Shown here: positions 8,089 through 15,425 of the stretch, piece after piece | Layout of the letters: every line of letters begins with the position of its first letter | Numbering within the stretch: the first letter of the stretch is position 1 | Assembly (NCBI RefSeq): GCF_040675855.1 | Contig: NZ_JBEGIK010000001.1 | Span: forward strand, 2,542,001-2,606,000 | Length of the DNA: 64,000 nucleotides | DNA from: Microbacterium sp. LWH3-1.2 | Lineage (GTDB): Bacteria; Actinomycetota; Actinomycetes; Actinomycetales; Microbacteriaceae | Direction: 5' to 3' | Notes under the pieces: model-generated | Seen by the model: the letters and a program-made list of their open reading frames with translations, nothing else | What the model was told of the DNA's origin: nothing | Databases searched by the model: none | Made by a program: the position numbers and the translations under genes

Positions 8089-8341
8089 TCGTCCACTGCC
8101 CATCGGCGCGCGCGCGAAGGTACGCCCGGCCCTTCGCCAACCCGACGACACCGACCTCGATACGCCCTGCTCCGCTGGCGACGTATGCCTCACCCTCGCT
8201 GCTCTCAATCCACCTCACGAGCGAAGGCCGGTCACTCTCCCCTATCGGGCCGTTGCTGATGGTCTTCCACCTGTAGCGGACGATCTCTTCTTCGGTCTTC
8301 TTGCTGCTACCGAACCGAACGTGGGTGATCTCGATGGCCAT
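8060..8341 (-). CDS. DUF3892 domain-containing protein
   Basis: A 93-residue protein. It opens MAIEITHVRFGSS and ends RAYLRARADGQWTNDL, with LVRWIESSEGEAYV between; this is the pattern of DUF3892, a small single-domain family of unknown function. The ATG at 8341 has a strong ribosome-binding site (GGGAGG) and is where family similarity begins; a longer frame to 8389 is rejected. Divergent to it lies the module 2 sigma factor, and the space between them carries three copies of a 9-base repeat. The overlapping membrane gene downstream suggests a two-gene unit. Confidence 0.8.
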   Translation of the reverse strand: MAIEITHVRFGSSKKTEEEIVRYRWKTISNGPIGESDRPSLVRWIESSEGEAYVASGAGRIEVGVVGLAKGRAYLRARADGQWTNDLVDLPTF

Positions 8342-8412
8342 GCCGCCTCCCGTGTATTCAACCGATGCGGCGCGTTTGGACGCCGTCAATCGTCTGTGTC
8401 AAGAAGCAGCGA

Positions 8413-8490
8413 TTCCTGACATCGCGGAGGCTCTGGGGCCGGTCGCAGCGGAGAACAACCTCGATGTCAGGAAGTGACGCCTCCTGACAT
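8413..8490. promoter_or_regulatory. Three copies of TCCTGACAT between divergent genes
   Basis: The 12-mer TTCCTGACATCG at 8413-8424 is matched by its exact reverse complement at 8462-8473, and a third copy of the 9-base core (TCCTGACAT) lies at 8482-8490. All sit in the spacer between the DUF3892 gene and the sigma factor gene. They look like binding sites for a regulator or promoter elements for the module; no binder is known. Confidence 0.5.
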
Positions 8491-8542
8491 ATACAAGGTG
8501 AGGGCGTCACGATGTGCCCCCGGGTGGAAGTACAGGAGAACG

Positions 8543-9067
8543 GTGTTCGCGGCAGAGGACTTTGCAGAGTTCTATCGCGAGCATCGGCGTACCGTGTGGA
8601 GGTTCGTGCGACGAAGAGTCGATGACGAGAGTGCCTGCGACGACATCTGTGCCGAGGTGTTCGAGCTCGCCTACCGAAAGCTCGATCCCTCCCACCCCAA
8701 CCCGGCGGGGTGGCTCATCCTCACCGCGACCCACATCATCCAGGCGAATTCACGTCGTCGACGACGTGAATTCCAAGCGTTCCGTGACCACGCAGTCCTG
8801 CATACGTCGGCTGACTGGCAGGACCCGCGGCTCGAGCAGCTCGCCGAAGCCTGGCAGCGGCTCCCCCACCGTCACCAACAAGTGCTCCAGCTGCTGATCT
8901 GGGACCAGCTGAGCGCGGCAGATGCCGCCGTTGTGCTGCGCTGCTCGGAACAGTCGGTCTGGAAGCGGGCAAGCCGGGCACGACAGGCACTCCGAGACGT
9001 ATGGCCGACAGAAACCGATGACACCGCCGAGGGAGGTCGGTCATGGGACACGATCCCGACGCCGTGA
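8543..9067 (+). CDS. ECF-type RNA polymerase sigma factor (module 2)
   Basis: A 174-residue sigma-70 family protein. Region 2 is FAEFYREHRRTVWRFVRRR with DDICAEVFELAYRK; region 4 is WQRLPHRHQQVLQLL with SAADAAVVLRCSEQSVWKRASRAR. The GTG at 8543 is chosen because AGGAG lies 4 bases upstream and the family core follows at once; an upstream ATG at 8474 would add 23 unconserved residues and overlap the repeats. The gene overlaps the next one, a membrane partner, by 25 bases. A perfect 28-base palindrome lies inside it. Sequence differs strongly from the module 1 sigma factor, so the two are not recent duplicates. Confidence 0.87.
   Translation: MFAAEDFAEFYREHRRTVWRFVRRRVDDESACDDICAEVFELAYRKLDPSHPNPAGWLILTATHIIQANSRRRRREFQAFRDHAVLHTSADWQDPRLEQLAEAWQRLPHRHQQVLQLLIWDQLSAADAAVVLRCSEQSVWKRASRARQALRDVWPTETDDTAEGGRSWDTIPTP
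8746..8773. repeat. Perfect 28-base palindrome inside the sigma gene
   Basis: Two 14-base arms (GAATTCACGTCGTC and its reverse complement) meet with no spacer. It sits inside the sigma factor reading frame, coding Asn-Ser-Arg5-Glu-Phe. It may be a by-product of the Arg run or a DNA site. Confidence 0.85.
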
Positions 9068-10077
9068 ACGACGCCCAGATGGACGCACTGATCCGGGGGC
9101 TAGATCCTCTCCGTGAGCTCAAGACCGACGAGCCGCTCACCCTCCGCGAGCAGGCAACGCTGCAGCGGATCATGGCGCAGCCGCAGCAGCGCGCCTCGTC
9201 ACCAGCCTCGGTCTCAGCCCGCAGGAACCTCCCACTTGTCCTGTCGATGGCGGTCACGGCGGTCGTCGCCATGATCGCGATCGTTCTGGTGTGGCCGCCG
9301 GCGACACCTCGCGCTGTGGCCCTCACCCCACCGCCGCTGCAGTTCTCCAGCTCGTCCCAGCCCATCGGAGAGGTCGTCAGCATGGCACAACGGATGCTCA
9401 CGAACGGCCATCACAGCGCCCCAGCCGCAGAACGCAAGGTGTCGTCCCTCGGGTGGTACCTCCAGATGGACCACCTCCCCTCAGGCGGGACCAGCTCGGT
9501 GATTGCACCTCAGATCATTGACCTCACCTGGCAGGCCGATGGGTCGGGGCACGAGGTCATCACTGCCGGGGTGCCGTACCTCGCCGACGGCTCCACACCT
9601 CCGGACCCCGACCTCGCACCGGCGGTAGGTTCGCAGCTGTCCGAGACGACCTACCCCGCTGGAGGGTTTGGATCGCCCATCGATCACATCCCCGGCAACA
9701 CCGAGGCAGATGTGCGGGAGCTGCTGTCGGCGTACTGGTCCCCCGTGGCAGCAGACCCGTCAGCGTCCGACATCATTACCGCAGTGTCTAACGCTTTCGG
9801 GTCCTGGACCCTCACCGATGAACAGCACGCACACATCCTCACCATGCTGGCCAGCGCCCCCGGCGCGACCGTCGCGGGCGCAGCCGTAGACCGTGCAGGA
9901 CGTGACGTCACTGTGATCGCCGCCGATTCCACCACCAACCCCGACTTCCGACAATTGCTGCTGATCTCGAACGAGACCGGCCGCATCGTCGGCACCGAAG
10001 ATGTCCGCCTGACCCCGCTCGGAGACCTCCTCCCCGCCGGGGCCGTCACCTCCTACACACTCTGGGAAACACGTTGA
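9043..10077 (+). CDS. Single-pass membrane protein, likely partner of module 2 sigma
   Basis: A 344-residue protein with a cytoplasmic N-terminus of about 60 residues (including LIRGLDPLRELKTDEPLT), one membrane helix at about 63-84 and an extracytoplasmic domain of about 260 residues. It begins inside the end of the sigma gene and its stop overlaps the TTG start of the next gene. The layout matches the module 1 partner (CU044_5270-like), and an anti-sigma or signal-sensing role is inferred from position. No catalytic motif is seen. The C-terminal part (TNPDFRQLLLISNETGRIVGTEDV) resembles the end of such proteins, where a peptide repeats a strand-turn-strand pattern. Confidence 0.7.
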   Translation: MGHDPDAVNDAQMDALIRGLDPLRELKTDEPLTLREQATLQRIMAQPQQRASSPASVSARRNLPLVLSMAVTAVVAMIAIVLVWPPATPRAVALTPPPLQFSSSSQPIGEVVSMAQRMLTNGHHSAPAAERKVSSLGWYLQMDHLPSGGTSSVIAPQIIDLTWQADGSGHEVITAGVPYLADGSTPPDPDLAPAVGSQLSETTYPAGGFGSPIDHIPGNTEADVRELLSAYWSPVAADPSASDIITAVSNAFGSWTLTDEQHAHILTMLASAPGATVAGAAVDRAGRDVTVIAADSTTNPDFRQLLLISNETGRIVGTEDVRLTPLGDLLPAGAVTSYTLWETR

Positions 10078-10538
10078 AGCACCGCACCACCACCCTCACC
10101 ACCGTCCTCACCATCGCGCTCGCCCTCACCATCGGAATCGGCCCCGCCGCGAATGCGAACGAGCCGCTCGATCCGCGCATCTCCTACGCGCTCGACGCGC
10201 AACCCGGTGGGATCCTGATCAACTCGACCACCGTCGTCTGGCCGGACACCGGCGCGCAGCTGACCATCCCCTCCACGATCACGCCGTTCGGGTTGTCGTC
10301 GAAGTGCCCCACAGGCACCATCTGCGCGTTCCAGTCAGCCAACGAGGGCGGCGCCCGCCTGTCCTGGGGAAGCTGCAGCACCTTCGCAACGACCGCGCTC
10401 GCATCCGTCGGCTCCGTCGCAAACGCCCGCTCAATCGGAACAGTGCAAGCACGACTCAGCACCACAGTCGTGGCATCAACGTCAGCCGGCAACTTCGCCA
10501 ACGTGTACAGCCCCACCGACAACATCCGGTGCTACTGA
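10074..10538 (+). CDS. Secreted peptidase-inhibitor I36-like protein
   Basis: A 154-residue exported protein. It starts with TTG, overlapping the preceding stop by 4 bases. The signal peptide has a basic start, a hydrophobic core (VLTIALALTIGIG) and a likely cut after Ala-Asn-Ala (about residue 29). The mature part contains CPTGTICAFQSANEGGARLSW followed by CSTF, close to the pattern of the I36 family (CPxGxxCxYxxxxFGGxxL), whose founder inhibits a Streptomyces metalloprotease. Four Cys in the mature part could form two disulfides. As the third gene of the sigma module it may be the signal, a target or an effector; this is inference. Confidence 0.65.
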   Translation: MKHRTTTLTTVLTIALALTIGIGPAANANEPLDPRISYALDAQPGGILINSTTVVWPDTGAQLTIPSTITPFGLSSKCPTGTICAFQSANEGGARLSWGSCSTFATTALASVGSVANARSIGTVQARLSTTVVASTSAGNFANVYSPTDNIRCY

Positions 10539-10711
10539 CACTGACCACGACCACCATCGACCGGTGCATCCAGGCGGAAGGTTCCATCGTGGGATGCAGC
10601 GGTCAGTGGAGCCAGGTATGACGCCGATCCGCGACCCGATATGGAGCACTCCCCCAACAGGGCGAGGGGGCCACGAAAGGGCAGACCGGTCGTTGCGTCA
10701 ACCCCCACGGC

Positions 10712-11263
10712 TCAGCGGTCCTCGATGTCGACCAGCCAGCCCGCTAGTGAGCGCCTTCTCCGCTCGATGGGCGGATCGCCTATCTCGGGGAGAACTGCTG
10801 GCGGCTCAGCTTCATTCTGAGCAGGAGGCAGCCGAACGCCGCGAGCGGGTTCGAGCAAGGCGGTGCCGTGCACCGGCGTGACCTCGATCACATAGCGAGA
10901 CGGCCGCGAACCCATGGATACGGCACCAGCGAGCTCGTGGCGGACGATCGGCCATTCCTCGCCGTCCGGAGGCATTACGGCGTCCGGCGGCGCGCCGTGA
11001 CCTGGGCGGCGCAGCGAGCGACGTTCCGCGACTTCGTGCGTCACGGCATGGACAGCGATCACGCGACCATGAACGCGATCGGCAAACTCCTCTTCATGAT
11101 GTGACTCGACCGCGTCCACGGTCGTGACCAGCGAGGGACCGAGCAGCTCATCGAGCGAGGGATCTGGGTGTCGCGATTCGATGCCGAAGTCGACCTCGTC
11201 GCCGACCGCGAACGCGTCGCCGCAGCATGCCCACTCCCACTCCGTCAGCCACACCCGCGTCAT
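10712..11263 (-). CDS. DUF6578-like hypothetical protein
   Basis: A 183-residue soluble protein starting MTRVWLTEWEWACCGDAFAVGDEVDFGI, the opening pattern of DUF6578 proteins of actinobacteria, whose function is unknown. The middle has HGRVIAVHAVTHEV and a SRYVIEVTPVHG segment. The end (ERRRRSLAGWLVDIED) is basic. Adjacent Cys residues at 13-14 are notable. It is a lone gene on the minus strand, convergent with the I36-like gene. Confidence 0.6.
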   Translation of the reverse strand: MTRVWLTEWEWACCGDAFAVGDEVDFGIESRHPDPSLDELLGPSLVTTVDAVESHHEEEFADRVHGRVIAVHAVTHEVAERRSLRRPGHGAPPDAVMPPDGEEWPIVRHELAGAVSMGSRPSRYVIEVTPVHGTALLEPARGVRLPPAQNEAEPPAVLPEIGDPPIERRRRSLAGWLVDIEDR

Positions 11264-11469
11264 GCACCCACGCTAGCGAGCGGACGCTCGAGGAGGGTCC
11301 GCTTAGGCGCACTTCGCTTCGTGTGTGATCACTTCGAACACGGCCGCGGGCGGACCGTCAAAGGCTGGATGCGCGCCGGTGGAAGGGGCGATGCCGATAA
11401 TGGCCGGGCGCACGAGTCCCCATGGGATTGAGCGACTGCGGTGGAGGTCCTCGTGACGCCGGCAACCCT

Positions 11470-12243
11470 ATGCTCAAGGTCATGGTCCGAGGTAGAACCG
11501 CCGCTGCAGCTGCGAGCCTCGCTGCGTTGAGCCTACTGCTAACCGGGTGTCTCGGAGCAGGTAAGGAGTTCCCGCCTTCCGGATCCCAGGACCCCGCAAC
11601 CGTGGCAGCGCGTGCTGCCGGAGTGGAAGAGGAGCAAGCGCTCCTCGAGCGTGCTGCGATGCAGCCGCCTATCACCGCGGCAGCGTCGGACTCATGCGAC
11701 GCCGGTGAGGACAGCTGGAAGATCCACGACTCGTACTACTGGATCTGCTCCCACGTCACCTACTGGGTCGTTCCCGAACCACAGCCAGACCCCGTACTCA
11801 TCATCGCTGCGTACCGTGCGCACCTGGAATCCATCGGATGCGAACCTGACGAACCCTCGTTCGGCATGGCCGCCGACTACTGGGCAACGATGAGGGTCGC
11901 CGGGGAGAACGCGCACGGCGAACCGTACACCGTGGATTCGTTGCCTGATGTTTTCGCGACCTGCGGTGAGGACAGACGGCGGGTATCCCTCCGGTTCGGA
12001 ACGGCCGCCGGCGTGAAGGGCGACGCGCTCCTGTTCGCCTTCGGCGGCGAAGAAGTCATCGAGCAGACGCCCTTCGATCGTGCAGCGCTGCAGGCAAACA
12101 CGACACCGCTGGTCGTGACCCTCACGGTGGGCACCAAGTACCACAAGATCTCGCGGTACGAGGATGATGAGCCGGACGAACCAGCGTCGCCGCTCGGGTG
12201 CGCCTGCTACAGCGGCAGCACCTGCGATTGCCCCGGTGGCTGA
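11470..12243 (+). CDS. Hypothetical lipoprotein with Cys-rich tail
   Basis: A 257-residue exported lipoprotein. After a basic start the hydrophobic core ends in lipobox LLTGC (Cys about residue 27), so the mature protein should be anchored to the outer face of the membrane. The body contains DPVLIIAAYRAHLESIGCEPDEP and has no family I recognise. The last 15 residues (GCACYSGSTCDCPGG) hold two CxC pairs, which suggests metal or disulfide chemistry. ATG 11470 is used; ATG 11482 is an equally possible start because AAGG lies before it. Confidence 0.65.
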   Translation: MLKVMVRGRTAAAAASLAALSLLLTGCLGAGKEFPPSGSQDPATVAARAAGVEEEQALLERAAMQPPITAAASDSCDAGEDSWKIHDSYYWICSHVTYWVVPEPQPDPVLIIAAYRAHLESIGCEPDEPSFGMAADYWATMRVAGENAHGEPYTVDSLPDVFATCGEDRRRVSLRFGTAAGVKGDALLFAFGGEEVIEQTPFDRAALQANTTPLVVTLTVGTKYHKISRYEDDEPDEPASPLGCACYSGSTCDCPGG

Positions 12244-12356
12244 CGGTGGCCGGGCTGGTCACGGGGTACATCACCCTTGGGATCATCGTCCTCACCACCG
12301 CGTTCTGGGTCCTCTTCGTCGTCGGCGCGTCGGCCGTCAGCAGTGTGAACGCCTGA
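12198..12356 (+). CDS. Possible 52-residue single-pass membrane protein
   Basis: A short frame overlapping the end of the lipoprotein gene in another frame. From GTG 12198 (or GTG 12246, giving 36 residues) it encodes a strong hydrophobic helix (GLVTGYITLGIIVLTTAFWV, then LFVVGASAV) and stops at 12354-12356. Codons in this frame have high G+C in third position. It may be a small membrane partner of the lipoprotein; start and expression are uncertain. Confidence 0.4.
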   Translation: MRLLQRQHLRLPRWLTVAGLVTGYITLGIIVLTTAFWVLFVVGASAVSSVNA

Positions 12357-12398
12357 ATACGGAACAGCGCATGCGCACAGTCACGCCGCAGCGGACGG

Positions 12399-12824
12399 TT
12401 GGATGGGCTTTGCGTCACGGAGTGGCGCGTCATCTGTAGAAGTCAAGACAAGCCAATGGAGCGCCAGTGGCTGACACGCCGGCAGGTTGGTACGACGACG
12501 GATCGGGAACGATGCGGTGGTGGGACGGTGTGCGCGCGCGACGGTTGCGACAACCTGGCGATCGACGCTGATATCGATCACCACTGCGCGTCTCACGGCC
12601 CGAGCCGCGGCGAGACCGACATCTCGAACCTCGGTCCCCTGTGCGACCCCGACCATGCCCTCACAGGCACCACGCTGCTCCGACATCGGCGGCGAGAGGA
12701 CGGCAGCATCGAGGTCGAGTTCCGCACTGGGTATCGGACCCGGAACCCGTTCGCGGATCTGCGCGAGCGCGTCAGAGCTCCTCTCGACCAGATCGCAGAT
12801 CCGCAGGAGAACCCGCCCTTCTGA
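12399..12824 (+). pseudogene. C-terminal remnant of a DUF222/HNH endonuclease gene
   Basis: The frame carries CARDGCDNLAIDADIDHHC, SRGETDISNLGPLCDPDHAL and a final TGYRTRNPF, which is the C-terminal HNH domain of the DUF222-HNH family common in Microbacteriaceae. Full-length members are about 400-500 residues with an N-terminal DUF222 domain; here similarity begins only at about LTRRQV and the DUF222 part is gone. The usual CxxHH end is changed to CDPDH, so one of the two final His is lost. The gene is probably inactive. Confidence 0.65.
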
Positions 12825-12910
12825 CATCAGGTGCGGCACGATCGAATCGAACCGCGATAGTCGGGCGCGACCTTGCGCGCCCGACGAGGCTGAATGTCGA
12901 AGGAGGGACC

Positions 12911-13777
12911 GTGATCGCGATTCTCAACCGGGTGATCGAGCTCGTCGAGGCCGACCTGGCCGATGTCGTCGATCTCGCCGATGTCGTCGGAAACCTCGGC
13001 ACCACCGAGTACCACGTGCGCCGCATGTTCGCGTCGCTCGCTGGCATGCCGTTGTCGGAGTACATCCGACGTCGGCGTATGTCCGTCGCCGCAGGCGACC
13101 TGCTCGGCGACGGCGAGATGCTCGACATCGCTGTGCGCTACGGCTACGGCTCCACGGAGGCGTTCGGTCGCGCGTTCCGGTCGGTCCATGGCGTCAGCCC
13201 CGCTGACGTGCGCCGCGACGGCGGTCCCCTTCGATCGCAACCGCAGCTCAGGTTCCGCCTGACCGTAGAAGGGAATACACCCATGGACACCCGTATCGTC
13301 GAAAGGCCTGCTTTCCAGCTCGTCGGCCATGCCGCACGCGTGCCCCTCATCCACGAGGGGGTCAATCCGCATATCCAGGCGCACATCGCCGCGCTCCCCG
13401 TCATCGAGCACGCCCGGCTCAAGAGCCTGAGCAGCACCGAGCCGGCCGGGCTCCTGCAGGTCAGCGCCGACGTCGATCCCGATTATGCCGAGGGCACGCA
13501 GCTGACCTATCTTCACGGTGTCGCGGTGGGTGGTGACGAGTCTCCTCCCGACGATCTGGACGTGATCGACGTCCCGGCAGGTACGTGGGCGGTCTTCCGC
13601 ACGGAAGGGCCCTATCCCGCCGCACTGCAGTCCACCTGGGCGGCGACGGCGAGCGACTGGTTCCCGTCGAACCCCTGGCGCCTTCGGCCGGGCCCCTCCA
13701 TCGTGGCGGTGCTCGATCGATCCCCCGACTTCAGCTCCGCGACGTGCGAGCTGTGGCTGCCGGTGGAACGCGAGTAG
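12911..13777 (+). CDS. AraC-type regulator with GyrI-like ligand-binding domain
   Basis: A 288-residue regulator. The N-terminal 100 residues are an AraC helix-turn-helix pair (TEYHVRRMFASLAGMPLSEY, then LDIAVRYGYGSTEAFGRAF and HGVSPADVRR). The C-terminal part starting DTRIVERPAFQLVGHAARVP is a GyrI-like effector-binding domain (ending ATCELWLPV). The order resembles Rob/SoxS-like activators of multidrug tolerance. GTG 12911 is chosen because GGAGGGA lies just upstream and similarity starts there. Downstream lie a hydrolase remnant and a TetR gene, so its original target may be gone. Confidence 0.85.
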   Translation: MIAILNRVIELVEADLADVVDLADVVGNLGTTEYHVRRMFASLAGMPLSEYIRRRRMSVAAGDLLGDGEMLDIAVRYGYGSTEAFGRAFRSVHGVSPADVRRDGGPLRSQPQLRFRLTVEGNTPMDTRIVERPAFQLVGHAARVPLIHEGVNPHIQAHIAALPVIEHARLKSLSSTEPAGLLQVSADVDPDYAEGTQLTYLHGVAVGGDESPPDDLDVIDVPAGTWAVFRTEGPYPAALQSTWAATASDWFPSNPWRLRPGPSIVAVLDRSPDFSSATCELWLPVERE

Positions 13778-13920
13778 CCGGAGCGGCAGCGGAGCGGGCG
13801 GCGTGAGGTGGTCGCAGGCATCGACCACCACGCGCCGCCTCGTTCGATGCCGGCGCCGGCAGGACGAGCACGAGGTTGATGTGCCGACGGGTCTCTTCGA
13901 CTCCTGGCACGACCGATCAG

Positions 13921-14130
13921 ACAGCCCCCGCATCCGCCGCCGAGACCGGTTACGTCGCACTCGGTGAGCTTCGCATGTACGAGGAAGTCCATGGCGCCGC
14001 CGACGGCGCATCGCACGGAAGCTGAGATTCGCGCGATCGCGTCACCGACGCTCATGACCGTCGGTGACGCGGACATGGTCTCCCCCGATCCACCCGCAGA
14101 GGGCGGCGGAGCCGGTTGGGGGAACTGCTC
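13921..14130 (+). pseudogene. Decayed alpha/beta-hydrolase gene with internal deletion
   Basis: Two fragments of one family lie in different frames. From about 13,944: ETGYVALGELRMYEEVHGAADG, the typical first strands of an alpha/beta hydrolase, ending in a stop. From about 14,021 in another frame: EIRAIASPTLMTVGDADMVSP, the strand carrying the acid residue. The part between, with the nucleophile elbow, is missing, and the C-terminus is scrambled. A complete gene of about 270 codons has collapsed to about 200 bases. Confidence 0.55.
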
Positions 14131-14138
14131 CATCCCGG

Positions 14139-14699
14139 TTAAGGCAGGATCGACTGCACGATCCGGTCGAGGGCATCGCGCGTCGGCCTCAGGTCTCCTG
14201 CGCTCACGTAGAGGAGGTGCGCACTCCCCACCAGGCTGAGCGCCAGCGCGGGAATGTCGGCGTCTTCGGGAATCCAGCCGACCTCACGCTCCGAGGCGAG
14301 GACGTCGGCCACCACCGACGTGGTGTCGGCGAACAGCGGGACCTCAGGGGATCTGTCGCGTTGCAGTCTGCGGCGCAATCCCCCGCGGCTGATCAGGATG
14401 CTCGCAAGGCCCAGCGTCGTCGGAGTGAACGCCTGTTCGAGCACATCTGTCACCGCCGCGGAGGCTGAGTCCGCGACGAGAGGCTCGATGCTCTCGATCC
14501 GCCGACTCTCCTCGGCGACGAGCGCGCTGAGATAGTCGTCGAAGTCGGCGAAATGGCGGTGCAACACCCCCTTCGCGACGCCAGAGGTGTCTGTCACCGC
14601 CCGGGAGGTCAGTGCGGACGCGCCGTCCGACGACAGCACGCGACGTCCCGCGTCCAGCAGGAGGGTGCGCGCGTCGTCAAGCGCTTTTCCAGTCGGCAC
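14139..14699 (-). CDS. TetR family transcriptional regulator
   Basis: A 186-residue TetR-type repressor. The DNA-binding domain is near the N-terminus (ALTSRAVTDTSGVAKGVLHRHFADFDDYL), followed by a variable ligand-binding half. The upstream AAGGAGGAG is an excellent ribosome-binding site. Two GGGCG-NN-CGCCC palindromes 20 bases apart lie directly upstream, fitting an autoregulated gene bound by two dimers on the same face of DNA. Its target is not obvious; the decayed alpha/beta hydrolase downstream may have been the regulated gene. Confidence 0.87.
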   Translation of the reverse strand: MPTGKALDDARTLLLDAGRRVLSSDGASALTSRAVTDTSGVAKGVLHRHFADFDDYLSALVAEESRRIESIEPLVADSASAAVTDVLEQAFTPTTLGLASILISRGGLRRRLQRDRSPEVPLFADTTSVVADVLASEREVGWIPEDADIPALALSLVGSAHLLYVSAGDLRPTRDALDRIVQSILP

Positions 14700-14712
14700 G
14701 ACTCCTCCTTAT

Positions 14713-14744
14713 GGGCGCGCGCCCACTCGAACGGGCGGACGCCC
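14713..14744. promoter_or_regulatory. Tandem TetR operator candidates
   Basis: GGGCGCGCGCCC at 14713-14724 and GGGCGGACGCCC at 14733-14744 are both GGGCG-N2-CGCCC palindromes, centred 20 bases apart (two helical turns). They begin 14 bases upstream of the tetR start codon, just beyond its ribosome-binding site. Confidence 0.6.
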
Positions 14745-14911
14745 ATCTTACGCGGTGCTCGACCCGTCAGCCCCCTCATCGTGATGGCCTCCCCCGACGC
14801 CGTCTCGCGGACTGCTGAGCACGCCACCCGGTTGGGCGATCCGGTCGAGCTGCGGGGAATTGAAGGGCCTCGCACCCGGATCGAGCCATCGAGCGCCGGG
14901 CACTGACGAAT

Positions 14912-14941
14912 CGGCCGCGGACGCCGGAGCGTCCGCGGCCG
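14912..14941 (-). terminator. Hairpin terminator after the DUF6458 gene
   Basis: Thirteen-base arms (CGGCCGCGGACGC and complement) around a CGGA loop lie 10 bases past the DUF6458 stop. There is no long T-run, as is common in high-GC actinobacteria. Confidence 0.6.
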
Positions 14942-14950
14942 GACGATGGT

Positions 14951-15214
14951 TCAGAGGCCGGCGGCGTCGTCGGTCGTGCTCGTGCTCCGGCGCGTGACCT
15001 GCTCGTTGACGTTCGGGTCGACGGCGGTGCGCGTGACGGACTCAGAACGCCGACGGCGCGCCAGCAGAACGATGCCGACCACGAAGATGACGGCTCCCGC
15101 ACCCATGAGGATGTAGCCGATCATGTCGAGATTCACCCAGTCGACCTCCACGTTCACCGCGAACGCGAGGATCGCTCCGATGGCGAAGAGGGCGATGCCT
15201 GCTCCGATACTCAT
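14951..15214 (-). CDS. DUF6458 family small membrane protein
   Basis: An 87-residue protein starting MSIGAGIALFAIGAILAFAV, with a second helix at GYILMGAGAVIFVVGIVLL followed by basic RRRR and a polar tail. This is the pattern of DUF6458, small two-helix proteins found widely in actinobacteria, of unknown function. The ATG at 15214 is preceded by AAAGGACA; the longer frame upstream is rejected because family similarity begins here. It is divergent from the MFS transporter gene. Confidence 0.85.
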   Translation of the reverse strand: MSIGAGIALFAIGAILAFAVNVEVDWVNLDMIGYILMGAGAVIFVVGIVLLARRRRSESVTRTAVDPNVNEQVTRRSTSTTDDAAGL

Positions 15215-15425
15215 GCGAGGTGTCCTTTCCGGGGCGCGGCGATGAGCCCTCCCCTGCTTCGGGACGAGAAGTCCCACCCGTACGGTCCCGCAGGGACGGC
15301 CCCTCGCGGGAGGGGGTTGACATGACACGGATGCTGCCGCAACGCGTACGCGCGGCGCCCGGTGTCCGCCCGCCTGTGGGGCGGCGGCGGGCGGCAGCAT
15401 CCGTCTCGGTGACTACTGTGGAAGG

